Source: Begonia masoniana (taxonomy: Eukaryota; Streptophyta; Magnoliopsida; Cucurbitales; Begoniaceae). From it: a stretch of DNA of 64,000 nucleotides. How positions within the stretch are numbered: position 1 is the first letter of the stretch; each line of letters starts with the position of its first letter. A model generated the notes under the pieces. That model was not told where the DNA came from. It saw only the letters and a list, made by a program, of their open reading frames with translations, and ran no database searches. Where the stretch lies: assembly GCA_022432975.1 (NCBI GenBank), contig CM039502.1, positions 9,281,151 to 9,345,150 on the forward strand, given 5' to 3'. This document shows positions 38,295 through 49,790 of the stretch, one piece after another. A program made the position numbers and the translations under genes.

Positions 38295-39508
38295 TGTAAC
38301 ACCCGGGATTTTCCTCCAACCTACGTAGCCCTTAAATTAGATGTTGTGGGAGCTTAACATTAATTGTTTAGCTTATTAGGCCATTGGATGGAAAGTGAAA
38401 AATTATAAAGCAAGAAGTAAGTAATGTGAAGAGAAGAAGGAGGTTTGACAATTCAAACAATGGATGTTTGAAAAGTCAAATGTTTATATTTCAACCAATA
38501 AAATTTGTTGTTGAAAAAGTCAAAGGAGATTTAAATGAAATAATTGATTGAAAAGTGGTGATTTTAAGTGACTTTCACGTTGGCTTTTAATGGAGGAAAA
38601 GGTGGGTGTAAGTGCAATTTTGAAGAGATTTAGGGTTGAAATCAAAAGTGGGAAATTTGGTGAAATTAAAATGCAAAAAGTGTGAGATTTTTCTTCATCT
38701 CCTTCCCCTTTTCTTCTCTCCCATGAACCAGCCCTTCCACCGAAGTTCTTCCCCTTCTTTGCTTCAATTTGTCAAGGCATTCTAAGGTAAAATCAATTGG
38801 GTTTTAGTTTGTATATGTATATGTGAAGTTTGTTGATGATTTTGAAGTGTTTTGAGAGGTTTTGGTGAGTTTTGTTAGGAATTTGGAAACCCTAAATAAG
38901 GAGCTACGAATTTCTCTTTTCTCTTGCTTGTTTCTTGCTAAATTTGGTTGTTTAAATGTTAGATAGGTTAGTTTGAATGGTTTATAAAGTTAGATGGGAG
39001 AATATGAGAAAGTTGTGCAAAAATCGGGTTTTGGTGTTAGGGGGCCGAATCTGTTTTGGTGATTTCGGTTTAGCCAAGTTGTTTAATTTTTGAATTTGAG
39101 TATTTCATTGGATAGTAGACATGGAGAGGTTTACGGAATGGGGTGGTACGTTGAAATCTGATGAAAAATGAGGGAGTTATGGTCGGTTGAAGTTTGGACG
39201 CTAAAATTGTGGGAATTTCGGGTTTTGGACTTTTAGATTTGTAGAGTTTGTTTAATTGTTGTTAGTTTTGATCTATGTATTCCTTAGAGTTTATTAGAGT
39301 GTTACTAAGTGAATTTCCTAATTGTTAGGTTGGTGAACGGACAATTAATCGTGAAGAAGTGAGCAATTTGGTACGGAGTAACAGGTAAGTAGGGGAGTGT
39401 ATATGTTTTGCCTTCGGGCCTACATTACGGAACGGTAGGAAATTGTTTGCTTGTTTAGTTGCTTGGTTCTGATTTGGTTGCTTGGTTTTGTTTGGTTAAG
39501 TATGGTTT
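38295..39508 (+). repeat. Family S LTR start, unit 7 (end of array)
   Basis: Last LTR copy, with second-exon-like block and AACAG|GTAAGT donor. It stops within GTTAAGTATGGTTTT at about 39508, where unrelated sequence begins. Confidence 0.75.
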
Positions 39509-39746
39509 TAAAACTTCCACCGAATAGTGATCTGCATGAGCATCGTCTGGTGAAAAATGGAAGTATCTTTTTACAAGTAAGGCTTCTGGAAGGATAATTA
39601 TCTTGTTAAAAATTGCGGAAAACAACTAAAATTGTGTGTAATGTTCAAACAAGGTTGCATCTATGATAAAAAATTTTTACTGGAAAATTATACTAACTAT
39701 TACATATTTTGCGATTATAAGGTAATAATGTTTAATCCTTGTGTAG

Positions 39747-40320
<574 letters not shown>

Positions 40321-40933
40321 CATATCAATTACCAGCAAGCAATTTGCTTCGAACCGACCCTGTGGATGACAAGGAGGGCTTCTTTATCGCTCTGTTTGGA
40401 AGGCAAAACATACTCAATTCCTCAAAAAAGTCTCGTAATGGCCGAAATAAATCATCTAAAGTTTGTCATGGGATTAAGAGCTCCATAAGAGGTAGGCTCA
40501 GAAGCGCTGGAATACCACGTCTGCATATCGGGTTGTTTAGAAAATGGATGTTAAGACGTAGAAGTTGAAACAATGTCTCCAAAAGTCTCAGGCGATCAAG
40601 AACAGTAAATGAAACATCAGCTGTAGAAGATGGTTCTGTTTTTTCCAAGCAAGTTTTGTCTCAATCGGAATCGAAGATCGGAGCTTGATTTTTATTTAGA
40701 TAACTTGTTTTTCAATCTTACATCCTATGTGCTGTATCATCGTGTAATTTTAAGATTACTCTTTTCAGATTTTGATCAAAATAATCTTGAAAATAGAAAA
40801 AACGGTGGTTCCTGCAACGTTTGATTACATTCATGGAAGTGTTACGCACCGAGAACAGTAGTACAATCCATATTTCTCACTTCATCATACGTACATATGA
40901 TTAGTCGCTCTCCATAGTTATTTGCGTTCTCTC
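40321..40933. other. Degenerate sequence between two gene relics
   Basis: Several short open frames exist (for example 40344-40568 plus and 40466-40648 minus), but none matches a family I recognise. It may be decayed downstream sequence of the methyltransferase gene or the 3' flank of the heat-shock relic. Confidence 0.4.
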
Positions 40934-41310
40934 TTAAGCAATCTTCAACTCAATAGTCTTCGGTTTCTTCGGCTCCGGCGGGGGCAGCTTCTAAATCGCC
41001 ACAGTCAGAACTCCGTCCTGGCACACTGCAAAGATTTTTTCGGCGTTCGCGTTCTCTGGCAGCCCAAACTTCCTCAGGAACTTACCCATCCTCCTTTCCA
41101 TCCTCACGTACTTGGCTCCCTCTTTCTCCTCCTTCCTCTTCCTCTCGCCGGAAATTAAGAGCACATTGTCTTCCTCAATCTGAACCTTGATGTCTCCGGA
41201 TTTCAGCCCCGGCATGTCAATGATGAAGACGTACGAGTTAGGATACTCCTTGATGTCAGCTTAAGGGTGGAGAAAATAGGAGAATCCAACCCCATCACTC
41301 TGAAATCCAT
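40934..41310 (-). pseudogene. Class II cytosolic small heat-shock protein pseudogene (HSP17-type)
   Basis: ATG at 41310 begins MDFRVMGLDSPIFSTL, the class II N-terminus. The alpha-crystallin part follows in another frame: [26 protein letters not shown], then [12 protein letters not shown] and GVLTV, ending KLPPPEPKKPKTIEL. Between the two, the middle of the N-terminal arm is deleted and the frame shifts (near 41262). A TAG follows GVLTVAI. The family protein is about 150-160 residues, whereas here only two out-of-frame parts survive. sHSPs are ATP-independent chaperones that hold unfolding proteins. This copy cannot encode a full one. Confidence 0.88.
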
Positions 41311-41388
41311 CTTCTCTTTCTTTATCGTCTTTAATGAAACTCAATTGTGGCTACAAATGATTCAATGCAGAGAGATGGCACGAGGTCA

Positions 41389-41398
41389 GAATTTATAG
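41389..41398 (-). promoter_or_regulatory. TATA box of the small heat-shock relic
   Basis: On the minus strand CTATAAATTC lies about 80 bp upstream of ATG 41310, between the start codon and the heat-shock elements. Confidence 0.6.
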
Positions 41399-41453
41399 AT
41401 GACGGAAATACTGAAGCTCCCATGGAGGTTCTATCTAGGTGGCTCTACGGCGA

Positions 41454-41492
41454 TTCCAGAAGTTTCGAGCATACCCCGGTAACGTTCTCGAA
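41454..41492 (-). promoter_or_regulatory. Heat-shock elements
   Basis: TTCCAGAAGTTTC at 41454-41466 is a perfect three-unit heat-shock element (TTCnnGAAnnTTC). TTCTCGAA at 41485-41492 adds a two-unit element. Heat-shock factor trimers bind such arrays. They lie 50-100 bp upstream of the TATA box of the sHSP relic. Confidence 0.8.
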
Positions 41493-41499
41493 CATTTAT

Positions 41500-42592
41500 T
41501 TAGATTGAGTTATGCAAGTAATTAATAAATAAATAAATTTTAGATAATAAAAAATTTCACATAATTAAATTAAAATGTAATAAAAGAAAGAAGTGGGCTT
41601 GCCCTTCCTCATCAGGTAATTGTGTTGGCCCGTTTTATATAGATGGGCTAGTCCTATCTCACTAGCGACGCAACAAAAAGAGTCAACTTGTCGTGTTAAC
41701 AAAAATAACGTGACGGAAATATCACTATCACAATCACTACATTTACTTAACTTGATTTATTGAAATTTGAATTTCGACGAAGGTCACTTGGTTTCCTCAA
41801 ATTTGTCGTATATTTTTATATTTCTACATGTACCCTTTAAATTTCATAATTTAGTGTCATGAACATTGAATAATATATCTCAAAACATGTTTCATATTAT
41901 AAAGTCAGATGACTCTTTTTAATCATAAAAATAACAGTAGGTGAAAAAATGGCCCACAGTTAAAAAGGAAAATGGTGGGAAAGAAATGCAGAGGAGAGTC
42001 TGGTTCTTCAACCTTAAAAAGGGTGTCCCACAGTCTCGAGGTCAGGCTTATATCTCGAAAACTCCTTAACTTGATACTCAACACGTGTTCATTGTTCTTG
42101 ATCCGCAAAAAAATCCATCCATCTTGTCCTATTTATATGCTGAAGAGTGAGGCATCCTTAATGATCAACTTCCTTTTCAGTGTTTTCCTGATCTGGGGTT
42201 TGATTTTTTGATGAGAGATGAACAAGTAGTGCCCTCGATTTTCTTGTAAGAATGGCCACCGATTCGGGACATTTCAGCCTCTCTTTTTGGGAATCCAATC
42301 TTGGTCCGAAATCTGTTTGGTTAACAGGAAAAAGAGGGGAATCTCTGTATACCCATTTTTCTGCTCTAGTTTTTGTTTTGATCTTTGGAACTTTCACTAT
42401 TTCGGCTAATTTCCTGTTTTCATCGTCTTCCCTCCGGTTTCCTCTCCTTGTATTTCAAGTAGCTTTCCTAGTTTATGTGTGGAGGTCGAGAATTATTGTT
42501 TTGATTTCTTTGATCTGTAAAAGCTTGATGGTGGAGGGAAGAGGAGCGCGAATCTAGTTTTGGATCGATTATAGTATTTGATAGAGGCAAAG
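41500..42592. other. Intergenic sequence and 5' flank of the carrier relic
   Basis: AT-rich sequence with no recognisable gene. Short open frames (for example 42252-42557) overlap the presumed 5' region of the mitochondrial carrier relic and show no family resemblance. Confidence 0.5.
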
Positions 42593-43339
42593 ATGTGCTT
42601 AGATACGGCGGAGGATGGTTCAGCCGCAGAAATTCACCTTCCAGCCGAAATCGATTGGCACATGCTTGACAAATCCAAGTTCTTCTTCCTCGGCGCCGGT
42701 CTATTTTTCGGTGTATCGGCCTCACTTTATCCAATCATCGTTTTGAAGACCCGTCAGCAGGTTTCTCCCACCAAGCTATCCTGCTTCAAAATGTCCTATT
42801 CCATCATAAGACATGAGGGTTTGCAAGGGTTTTACAGAGGTTATGGTACCTCTTCCAGCTCGATCTCTTTATATGGGGTCGCTTGAAATCACCAAGAGTA
42901 GCGGCAGTGCCGCTACTATCAGATTTGGGTTTTCAGATACTTCTGCCATGGCGATGGCTATTGCCGCCGCAGGGTTGAACGCAGCCATGGCGGCCCAACT
43001 AGTTTGGACGCCAGTTGATGTAGTGAGCCAGAGACTAATGGTCCAAGGGAGCAACAGTGGCGATAAAAACATTGTCCCTTGTCTCAATTCTTGCAGATAC
43101 AACAATGGAATCGACGCGTTTAGGAAAATCATCAATGCTGATGGATTGAGAGGTTTGTACAGAGGATTTGGAATGGCAATAATGACATACGTACCCTCCA
43201 ATGCAATTTGGTGGGCTTCTGATTCAGTCGCTTACAAGCACATACTGAATGGTCTCAGGCAGTACAGGATTTCCAAGAACGAGAATAGCGAAGTCGAAGG
43301 CAATGGCTATGGCTGGTTTAAGCCAGATTCGAAGACGGT
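42593..43339 (+). pseudogene. Mitochondrial carrier (SLC25A44-like) pseudogene, cut by an LTR
   Basis: From ATG 42593 (MCLDTAEDGSAAEIHL) the frame shows the family start EIDWHMLDKSKFFFLGAGLFFG and VLKTRQQVSPTK of the first repeat, then HEGLQGFYRGYGTS. Near 42857 the frame shifts, apparently through loss of about 14 nt. It continues in the next frame with ARSLYMGSLEITKSS, the second-repeat signature TPVDVVSQRLMVQG and GLRGLYRGFGMAIMTYVPSN. At 43339 a TGTAACACCCGG LTR begins and the third repeat is absent. These carriers are six-helix inner-membrane transporters. The substrate of this one is not shown by the sequence. Frameshift plus truncation make it a pseudogene. Confidence 0.85.
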
Positions 43340-43580
43340 TGTAACACCCGGTTTTCTGGGTTTTCGATTTTTTTTATATGTGGATGGCATATTCGTAAAT
43401 AAGTGAAATAAGTCCGTTTCGCGAACGGATAGTTTTATTGGAACACGAGTGTTTAATATGAATTCTTGGAGAATTATGAGAATTTAAGGAATGCAAACCG
43501 AGATATAATGCTTAAGTTTCCGGTTTTGACCCTATAGCGATTTAATTCGTAGAAATAGTAAAATAAATCCGTTTGACGGA
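43340..43580 (+). repeat. Start of a family Y LTR (plus strand), truncated
   Basis: TGTAACACCCGGTTTTCTGGG is followed by GGCATATTCGTAAATAAGTGAAATAAGTCCGTTT-like sequence that parallels the minus-strand start of solo LTR Y (14125 leftwards). It stops at 43580, where the 25-bp array of an oppositely oriented LTR begins. It interrupts the carrier gene. Confidence 0.75.
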
Positions 43581-46000
43581 AGCCAGAAGGCTTCGTGGAC
43601 GCTGAAGCCAGAAGGCTTCGTGGACGCTGAAGCCAGAAGGCTTCGTGGACGCTGAAGCCAGAAGGCTTCGTGGACGCTGAAGCCAGAAGGCTTCGTGGAC
43701 GCTGAAGCCAGAAGGCTTCGTGGACGCTGAAGCCAGAAGGCTTCGTGGACGCTGAAGCCAGAAGGCTTCGTGGACGCTGAAGCCAGAAGGCTTCGTGGAC
43801 GCTGAAGCCAGAAGGCTTCGTGGACGCTGAAGCCAGAAGGCTTCGTGGACGCTGAAGCCAGAAGGCTTCGTGGACGCTGAAGCCAGAAGGCTTCGTGGAC
43901 GCTGAAGCCAGAAGGCTTCGTGGACGCTGAAGCCAGAAGGCTTCGTGGACGCTGAAGCCAGAAGGCTTCGTGGACGCTGAAGCCAGAAGGCTTCGTGGAC
44001 GCTGAAGCCAGAAGGCTTCGTGGACGCTGAAGCCAGAAGGCTTCGTGGACGCTGAAGCCAGAAGGCTTCGTGGACGCTGAAGCCAGAAGGCTTCGTGGAC
44101 GCTGAAGCCAGAAGGCTTCGTGGACGCTGAAGCCAGAAGGCTTCGTGGACGCTGAAGCCAGAAGGCTTCGTGGACGCTGAAGCCAGAAGGCTTCGTGGAC
44201 GCTGAAGCCAGAAGGCTTCGTGGACGCTGAAGCCAGAAGGCTTCGTGGACGCTGAAGCCAGAAGGCTTCGTGGACGCTGAAGCCAGAAGGCTTCGTGGAC
44301 GCTGAAGCCAGAAGGCTTCGTGGACGCTGAAGCCAGAAGGCTTCGTGGACGCTGAAGCCAGAAGGCTTCGTGGACGCTGAAGCCAGAAGGCTTCGTGGAC
44401 GCTGAAGCCAGAAGGCTTCGTGGACGCTGAAGCCAGAAGGCTTCGTGGACGCTGAAGCCAGAAGGCTTCGTGGACGCTGAAGCCAGAAGGCTTCGTGGAC
44501 GCTGAAGCCAGAAGGCTTCGTGGACGCTGAAGCCAGAAGGCTTCGTGGACGCTGAAGCCAGAAGGCTTCGTGGACGCTGAAGCCAGAAGGCTTCGTGGAC
44601 GCTGAAGCCAGAAGGCTTCGTGGACGCTGAAGCCAGAAGGCTTCGTGGACGCTGAAGCCAGAAGGCTTCGTGGACGCTGAAGCCAGAAGGCTTCGTGGAC
44701 GCTGAAGCCAGAAGGCTTCGTGGACGCTGAAGCCAGAAGGCTTCGTGGACGCTGAAGCCAGAAGGCTTCGTGGACGCTGAAGCCAGAAGGCTTCGTGGAC
44801 GCTGAAGCCAGAAGGCTTCGTGGACGCTGAAGCCAGAAGGCTTCGTGGACGCTGAAGCCAGAAGGCTTCGTGGACGCTGAAGCCAGAAGGCTTCGTGGAC
44901 GCTGAAGCCAGAAGGCTTCGTGGACGCTGAAGCCAGAAGGCTTCGTGGACGCTGAAGCCAGAAGGCTTCGTGGACGCTGAAGCCAGAAGGCTTCGTGGAC
45001 GCTGAAGCCAGAAGGCTTCGTGGACGCTGAAGCCAGAAGGCTTCGTGGACGCTGAAGCCAGAAGGCTTCGTGGACGCTGAAGCCAGAAGGCTTCGTGGAC
45101 GCTGAAGCCAGAAGGCTTCGTGGACGCTGAAGCCAGAAGGCTTCGTGGACGCTGAAGCCAGAAGGCTTCGTGGACGCTGAAGCCAGAAGGCTTCGTGGAC
45201 GCTGAAGCCAGAAGGCTTCGTGGACGCTGAAGCCAGAAGGCTTCGTGGACGCTGAAGCCAGAAGGCTTCGTGGACGCTGAAGCCAGAAGGCTTCGTGGAC
45301 GCTGAAGCCAGAAGGCTTCGTGGACGCTGAAGCCAGAAGGCTTCGTGGACGCTGAAGCCAGAAGGCTTCGTGGACGCTGAAGCCAGAAGGCTTCGTGGAC
45401 GCTGAAGCCAGAAGGCTTCGTGGACGCTGAAGCCAGAAGGCTTCGTGGACGCTGAAGCCAGAAGGCTTCGTGGACGCTGAAGCCAGAAGGCTTCGTGGAC
45501 GCTGAAGCCAGAAGGCTTCGTGGACGCTGAAGCCAGAAGGCTTCGTGGACGCTGAAGCCAGAAGGCTTCGTGGACGCTGAAGCCAGAAGGCTTCGTGGAC
45601 GCTGAAGCCAGAAGGCTTCGTGGACGCTGAAGCCAGAAGGCTTCGTGGACGCTGAAGCCAGAAGGCTTCGTGGACGCTGAAGCCAGAAGGCTTCGTGGAC
45701 GCTGAAGCCAGAAGGCTTCGTGGACGCTGAAGCCAGAAGGCTTCGTGGACGCTGAAGCCAGAAGGCTTCGTGGACGCTGAAGCCAGAAGGCTTCGTGGAC
45801 GCTGAAGCCAGAAGGCTTCGTGGACGCTGAAGCCAGAAGGCTTCGTGGACGCTGAAGCCAGAAGGCTTCGTGGACGCTGAAGCCAGAAGGCTTCGTGGAC
45901 GCTGAAGCCAGAAGGCTTCGTGGACGCTGAAGCCAGAAGGCTTCGTGGACGCTGAAGCCAGAAGGCTTCGTGGACGCTGAAGCCAGAAGGCTTCGTGGAC
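43581..46000 (+). repeat. 25-bp hairpin repeat, 96 perfect copies
   Basis: The unit AGCCAGAAGGCTTCGTGGACGCTGA repeats without a single change from 43581 to 45980, plus a partial copy. Each unit junction forms GAAGCC-AGAA-GGCTTC, a 6-bp stem with a 4-base loop. Because 25 is not a multiple of 3 and the minus strand has no stop in any phase, open frames of over 800 codons appear. These are artefacts. Confidence 0.97.
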
Positions 46001-46790
46001 GACAGGGTCAAGGCAGGATGGACGACAATCCATGCCCACGTGACTTTTTAATGAAGCACGTGACTCTTTGTTTTGGACAACACTCTCTCGGTTGTGACTC
46101 TATCGTGGACGCTGAAGCCAGAAGGATTCGTGGACGACAGGGTCAAGGCAGGATGGACGACAATCCATGCCCACGTGACGTTTTAATGAAGCACGTGACT
46201 CTTTGTTTTGGACAACACTCTCTCGGTCGTGACCTCTATCGTGACGTGAAGCCAGAAGGCTTCGTGGACCAGAAGGCTTCGTGGACGCTGAAGCCAGAAG
46301 GCTTCGTGGACGCTGAAGCCAGAAGGCTTCGTGGACGCTGAAGCCAGAAGGCTTCGTGGACGCTGAAGCCAGAAGGCTTCGTGGACGACAGAAAGGCAGG
46401 ATGGACGACAATCCATGCCCACATGACTTTTTAATGAAGCACATGACTCTTTGTTTTGGACAACACTCTCTCGGTTGTGACTCTATCGTGGACGCTGAAG
46501 CCAGAAGGATTCGTGGACGACAGGGTCAAGGCAGGATGGACGACAATCCATGCCCACGTGACTTTTTAATGAAGCACGTGACTCTTTGTTTTGGACAACA
46601 CTCTCTCGGTCGTGACTCTATCGTGGACGCTGAAGCCAGAAGGCTTCGTGGACGACAGGGTCAAGGCAGGATGGACGACAATCCATGCCCACGTGACTTT
46701 TTAATGAAGCACGTGACTCTTTGTTTTGGACAACACTCTCGGTTGTGACTCTATCGTGGACGACAGAATCTAAAGGCTTCGTGGACGCTG
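46001..46790 (+). repeat. ~130-bp tandem repeats
   Basis: About five units of 130-133 bp each contain GGCAGGATGGACGACAATCC, CCACGTGACTTTTTAATGAA, GCACGTGACTCTTTG and CTCTCTCGG(T/C)(T/C)GTGACTC. They are interspersed with one to five copies of the 25-bp unit. CACGTG G-boxes occur twice in most units. The block is the source region of the 25-bp expansion. Confidence 0.9.
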
Positions 46791-48292
46791 AAGCCAGAAG
46801 GCTTAACCAAATTCCTTTGAATTTCTTGAAGACAGAATGGACGACAGCCTCAAGACTCGATGGACGACTGCCTCAAACACTTAGCCAACCCTTTCCTCTT
46901 CTTTCTCTTCTGCTTTTCATGGCAACCGCTCTCTGGAATCCGATTCCATAGAGCAAAACTTAGTAATTTTCTCTCTGGAATCCAAGAATTCCAAAGAGCT
47001 ATCCCAAATTTCTCTCTTTTCCCGTTATCGTCAAATAAGCATTTCTAAACCCTTTACCCCACAATTACCTCGATACGTTTATCCTTTCGTTTCTCATTTC
47101 ATCATTTCCCCCAAAACCTACTCTAAATATACTTGCACACGCGATAAAACTTTATGAAAATGAACGGCGTGGATAGCTCTAAACCTCGAGCGTATCCATA
47201 CCACCTAAAACCATTCCAAAACACTTCCATACGTTCAACAAAAGCTTTTAACAAAACGTTTTACCAAATAGTTATCAATTACTTCGAAATACAACCTATC
47301 AACTACCAGAACCAAACATCCTAAAATGTCTATACAGTTAACCTATCTAAATTCACCAAAACAACCTAACGCTCCCAAGATACATACGTACATACATTCC
47401 CCCACGGGTCATCACGCACCGACTGCTCAGCACACTCCCACGAGCCATCTTTCTTCAACCGTTCATGCCTCGGGTGGAGGGATCTCATCCTCACCTGTGT
47501 AGAGGTCACCTACACCATAAAAATAAGTCGTGAGCTTAAGGCTCAGTAAGTCTACGTGAATGCAATGCATGCTATGCGTGCAGTTCATAAAACATACTTC
47601 CTACCTTTTCTCTAATCATTTCATTTCTTTTCCTTTACGTCACCGTGGCTTCGCTCACGCTAGATAGGAGTGGCACATCCTACGGTTGGATAGCCCCTCG
47701 TATCTAACCGGGGGGAAGACATGCTCCCTAAGCAGCCATGTCTGAACCACCGCCACGCCCATGACCAGATTACATACATTCATACATATTCTGTAGCACC
47801 CAACTTTAATTTAAAATTTTAAAATAATTGATCAATTTATTAAGTATAATTTGCGGATGGAATTTTAGTATAATATTGATTAGGTTGAAGAATGAGTATG
47901 TAAGGGCATTAGGGTAATAGGCCAATTTGAAAGTGGATAACGTATTTAAGGGAAAAGGTTTAGAGTTTAATGCACAGTAGCCGCCGCTATTACCTATTTT
48001 TATCTCTTTCGGTCTCCAGCTCGAGCAGCAGAACTCTCTAGGCGATTTCTCCTGCCCGATTCTCCTTGAACCTAGGTAAGCTCCCCTCGTTTTCTTCTGA
48101 TTTTAGTAGTTAGATAACTGGGAGAGTGCAATGTGCGAGTTTGGAGGAATGCTGTGTTTAGAGTAGGTTCGGGTTTTTGGTGATGAATGGGAATACCCGA
48201 GCTGTGAGGTTTCAAATCTGGTTTCCTCAAACTCCTTTACTTATTCTGTGTAGTTTGGTGAAAGTCTGATATATGTGCTATTATGAACCTAG

Positions 48293-48889
48293 GTGAGCGA
48301 GCTTCTAAAGTAGTATTTTAGCCGAGCGAATTCCAGGGAGCCAGGTAAGTAAAGTTTGTTTGTGCCTTCGGGCCTACATCACAAAACAGTAGGATTTATG
48401 TATGTTGTATGTTTATTTCCGGTTGTCATGCATCATGTTTTTGAAAGACTACGAAAATGTATTTTTCACGAAATAGTATGGCATGTGTGAGCAGAATGAA
48501 GAGAACAACTGTTAAGGGGGATTAATCCGCCCCTTAACTGAGAACAGAGGATTGAGGTTTTGGGAAAAATGATCCACTTCCCAATCCTACAGAGGGATCA
48601 GATCAGTTAACTGTTAAGGGAATTAATCCGCCCCTTAATTGAGATCAGAGGATGTATGCTTTGGGGAACGATTGATCCACTTTCCCATCGTACAGAGGGA
48701 TCAGATCAGTAAACGAATTCGAATGCAACTGAGATGAGAAAGTAGAGATTGCATGTTCAGGAAATTGTTGTTTTCAGAAATTCATTTCATTCATTGCTTT
48801 ACTTGCTTAGCATTAGGCTAATAGATGAGTTTTGTGATGTAGGTGAAGAAGCTACTGAAGGTGTGTTTACAGATCAGTTTGAGGACTAG
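48293..48889 (+). other. Leader module exons 2 and 3 in solo LTR W
   Basis: First donor CCTAG|GTAAGC at 48076. Exon 2 is 48293-48344, ending GCCAG|GTAAGT. GCCTTCGGGCC and CTACATCAC follow. The intron is 498 nt, with an ACTTGCTTAG branch candidate and GATGTAG acceptor. Exon 3 is 48843-48889, encoding an acidic GEEATEGVFTDQFED then TAG. In this copy the joined frame has a stop within exon 2, so the reading frame is open only for its last part. Confidence 0.45.
48509..48640 (+). repeat. Two stem-loops in intron 2 of LTR W
   Basis: GTTAAGGGG pairs with CCCCTTAAC around ATTAATCCG near 48511-48538. A shorter version (TTAAGGG...CCCTTAA) is near 48614-48638. Both are followed by GATCCAC...CAGAGGGATCAGATCAGT repeats. 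Confidence 0.7.
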
Positions 48890-49199
48890 GCTGGTTGGGG
48901 AGCACATTCAGGCATCGGTTTGGCAGTCTGTTGAGGCGGTTTAACTAATGGTTGTATGTGTTAGGTGGAGAATATTTAGTTCAGTTTGGTATTCTTCTGA
49001 GGATTATAGTGGTTACAGTCTGAGTTTGGTCGAAAATGATTTCTTTTAAGATTTTGGTTGAAACGACAAATTGATGGTTTAACTGTGTTCTTACTGGATT
49101 GCATAGTATTTTCATGAGGACTTGGTTGTTTGAATGTTTTCAGTTGATATTTACAAGTTCTTCTGGTATGCAGATATGTCCCTCATTCGGGGCGAGTGA

Positions 49200-49790
49200 T
49201 TTGTTATTCTGCCGGCAGATGAAGTCTATCGGCAGATGAATTGTGTTTTTGCCATTCTGCCGGCAGATGCAGGAGTAATGTGTTTTGGTGTTCTGCCGAT
49301 AGATGTAGTCTATCGGTAGATGTCGCGTGTTGTCTGTCGGAAGTGTAAATTCATCGGCATAAGAGAGTATTATGTTTGTCAGTCAGTGATTAGTATTTGT
49401 GGTTTATTCCATCGGAAGATGGAAATCTGTCGACGAGTGAAATCGTGCTGACTTCGTCGGCAAATGAAACTATGTTGACTTCATCGGCAGATGAAGTTGC
49501 AGATAAAGTTATGTCGACTTCATCGGCAGATGAAGTTGTGTCGACTTCATCGGCAGATGAAGTTGTGTCGACTTCATCGGCAGATGGAGTGCGTAAGAAA
49601 TTGTGCTGACTCCATCGGCAGATAAAGCCGTGTTGTCATCATCGGTAGATGGTGATGCATTGCTTGTACACGTCATCGGTAGATGAAGTCTACCGAGTGA
49701 TGTCTTTTGTTTGCATTCCTTCCGGGTGACGTCATCGGTAGAAGCCTCCTGTTTTATATCTGCTTCTTCCGTTGACTGGTCGTCGGCAGA
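49200..49790 (+). repeat. TCGGCAGATGAAGT hairpin repeats in LTR W
   Basis: Degenerate repeats of 24-60 bp are built on CATCGGCAGATG or CCGGCAGATG. The best copies (49460-49590) are ACTTCATC-GGCA-GATGAAGT, an 8-bp perfect stem with a 4-base loop, repeated every 27 bp with GTCGAC between them. Confidence 0.85.

Larger units (their letters stand above)
25898..39508 (-). repeat. Tandem array of SDH2 exon fused to truncated LTR (7 units)
   Basis: The unit is the SDH2 first exon and promoter (reading minus) followed by a family S LTR start (reading plus). The SDH2 left ends are at 25898, 28027, 30101, 32175, 34656, 36695 and 37907. Three successive periods are exactly 2074 bp (28027 to 30101 to 32175 to 34249). 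Units 1-4 carry the long exon. Units 5-7 carry only its first about 130 bp, joined to 68-bp repeats of the LTR. The array ends near 39508, where LTR sequence gives way to unrelated host sequence. Confidence 0.9.

Noticed and set aside
26618..38328. Repeated 67-codon plus-strand open frame (MTKLVIIG...)
   Set aside because: It lies in the SDH2 upstream region and ends in the LTR start. It recurs only because the array recurs, and it has no family resemblance.
43474..46039. Two overlapping open frames of over 830 codons on the minus strand
   Set aside because: The 25-bp unit has no stop in any minus-strand phase, so every frame stays open. The same peptide appears in both frames, which a real protein would not show.
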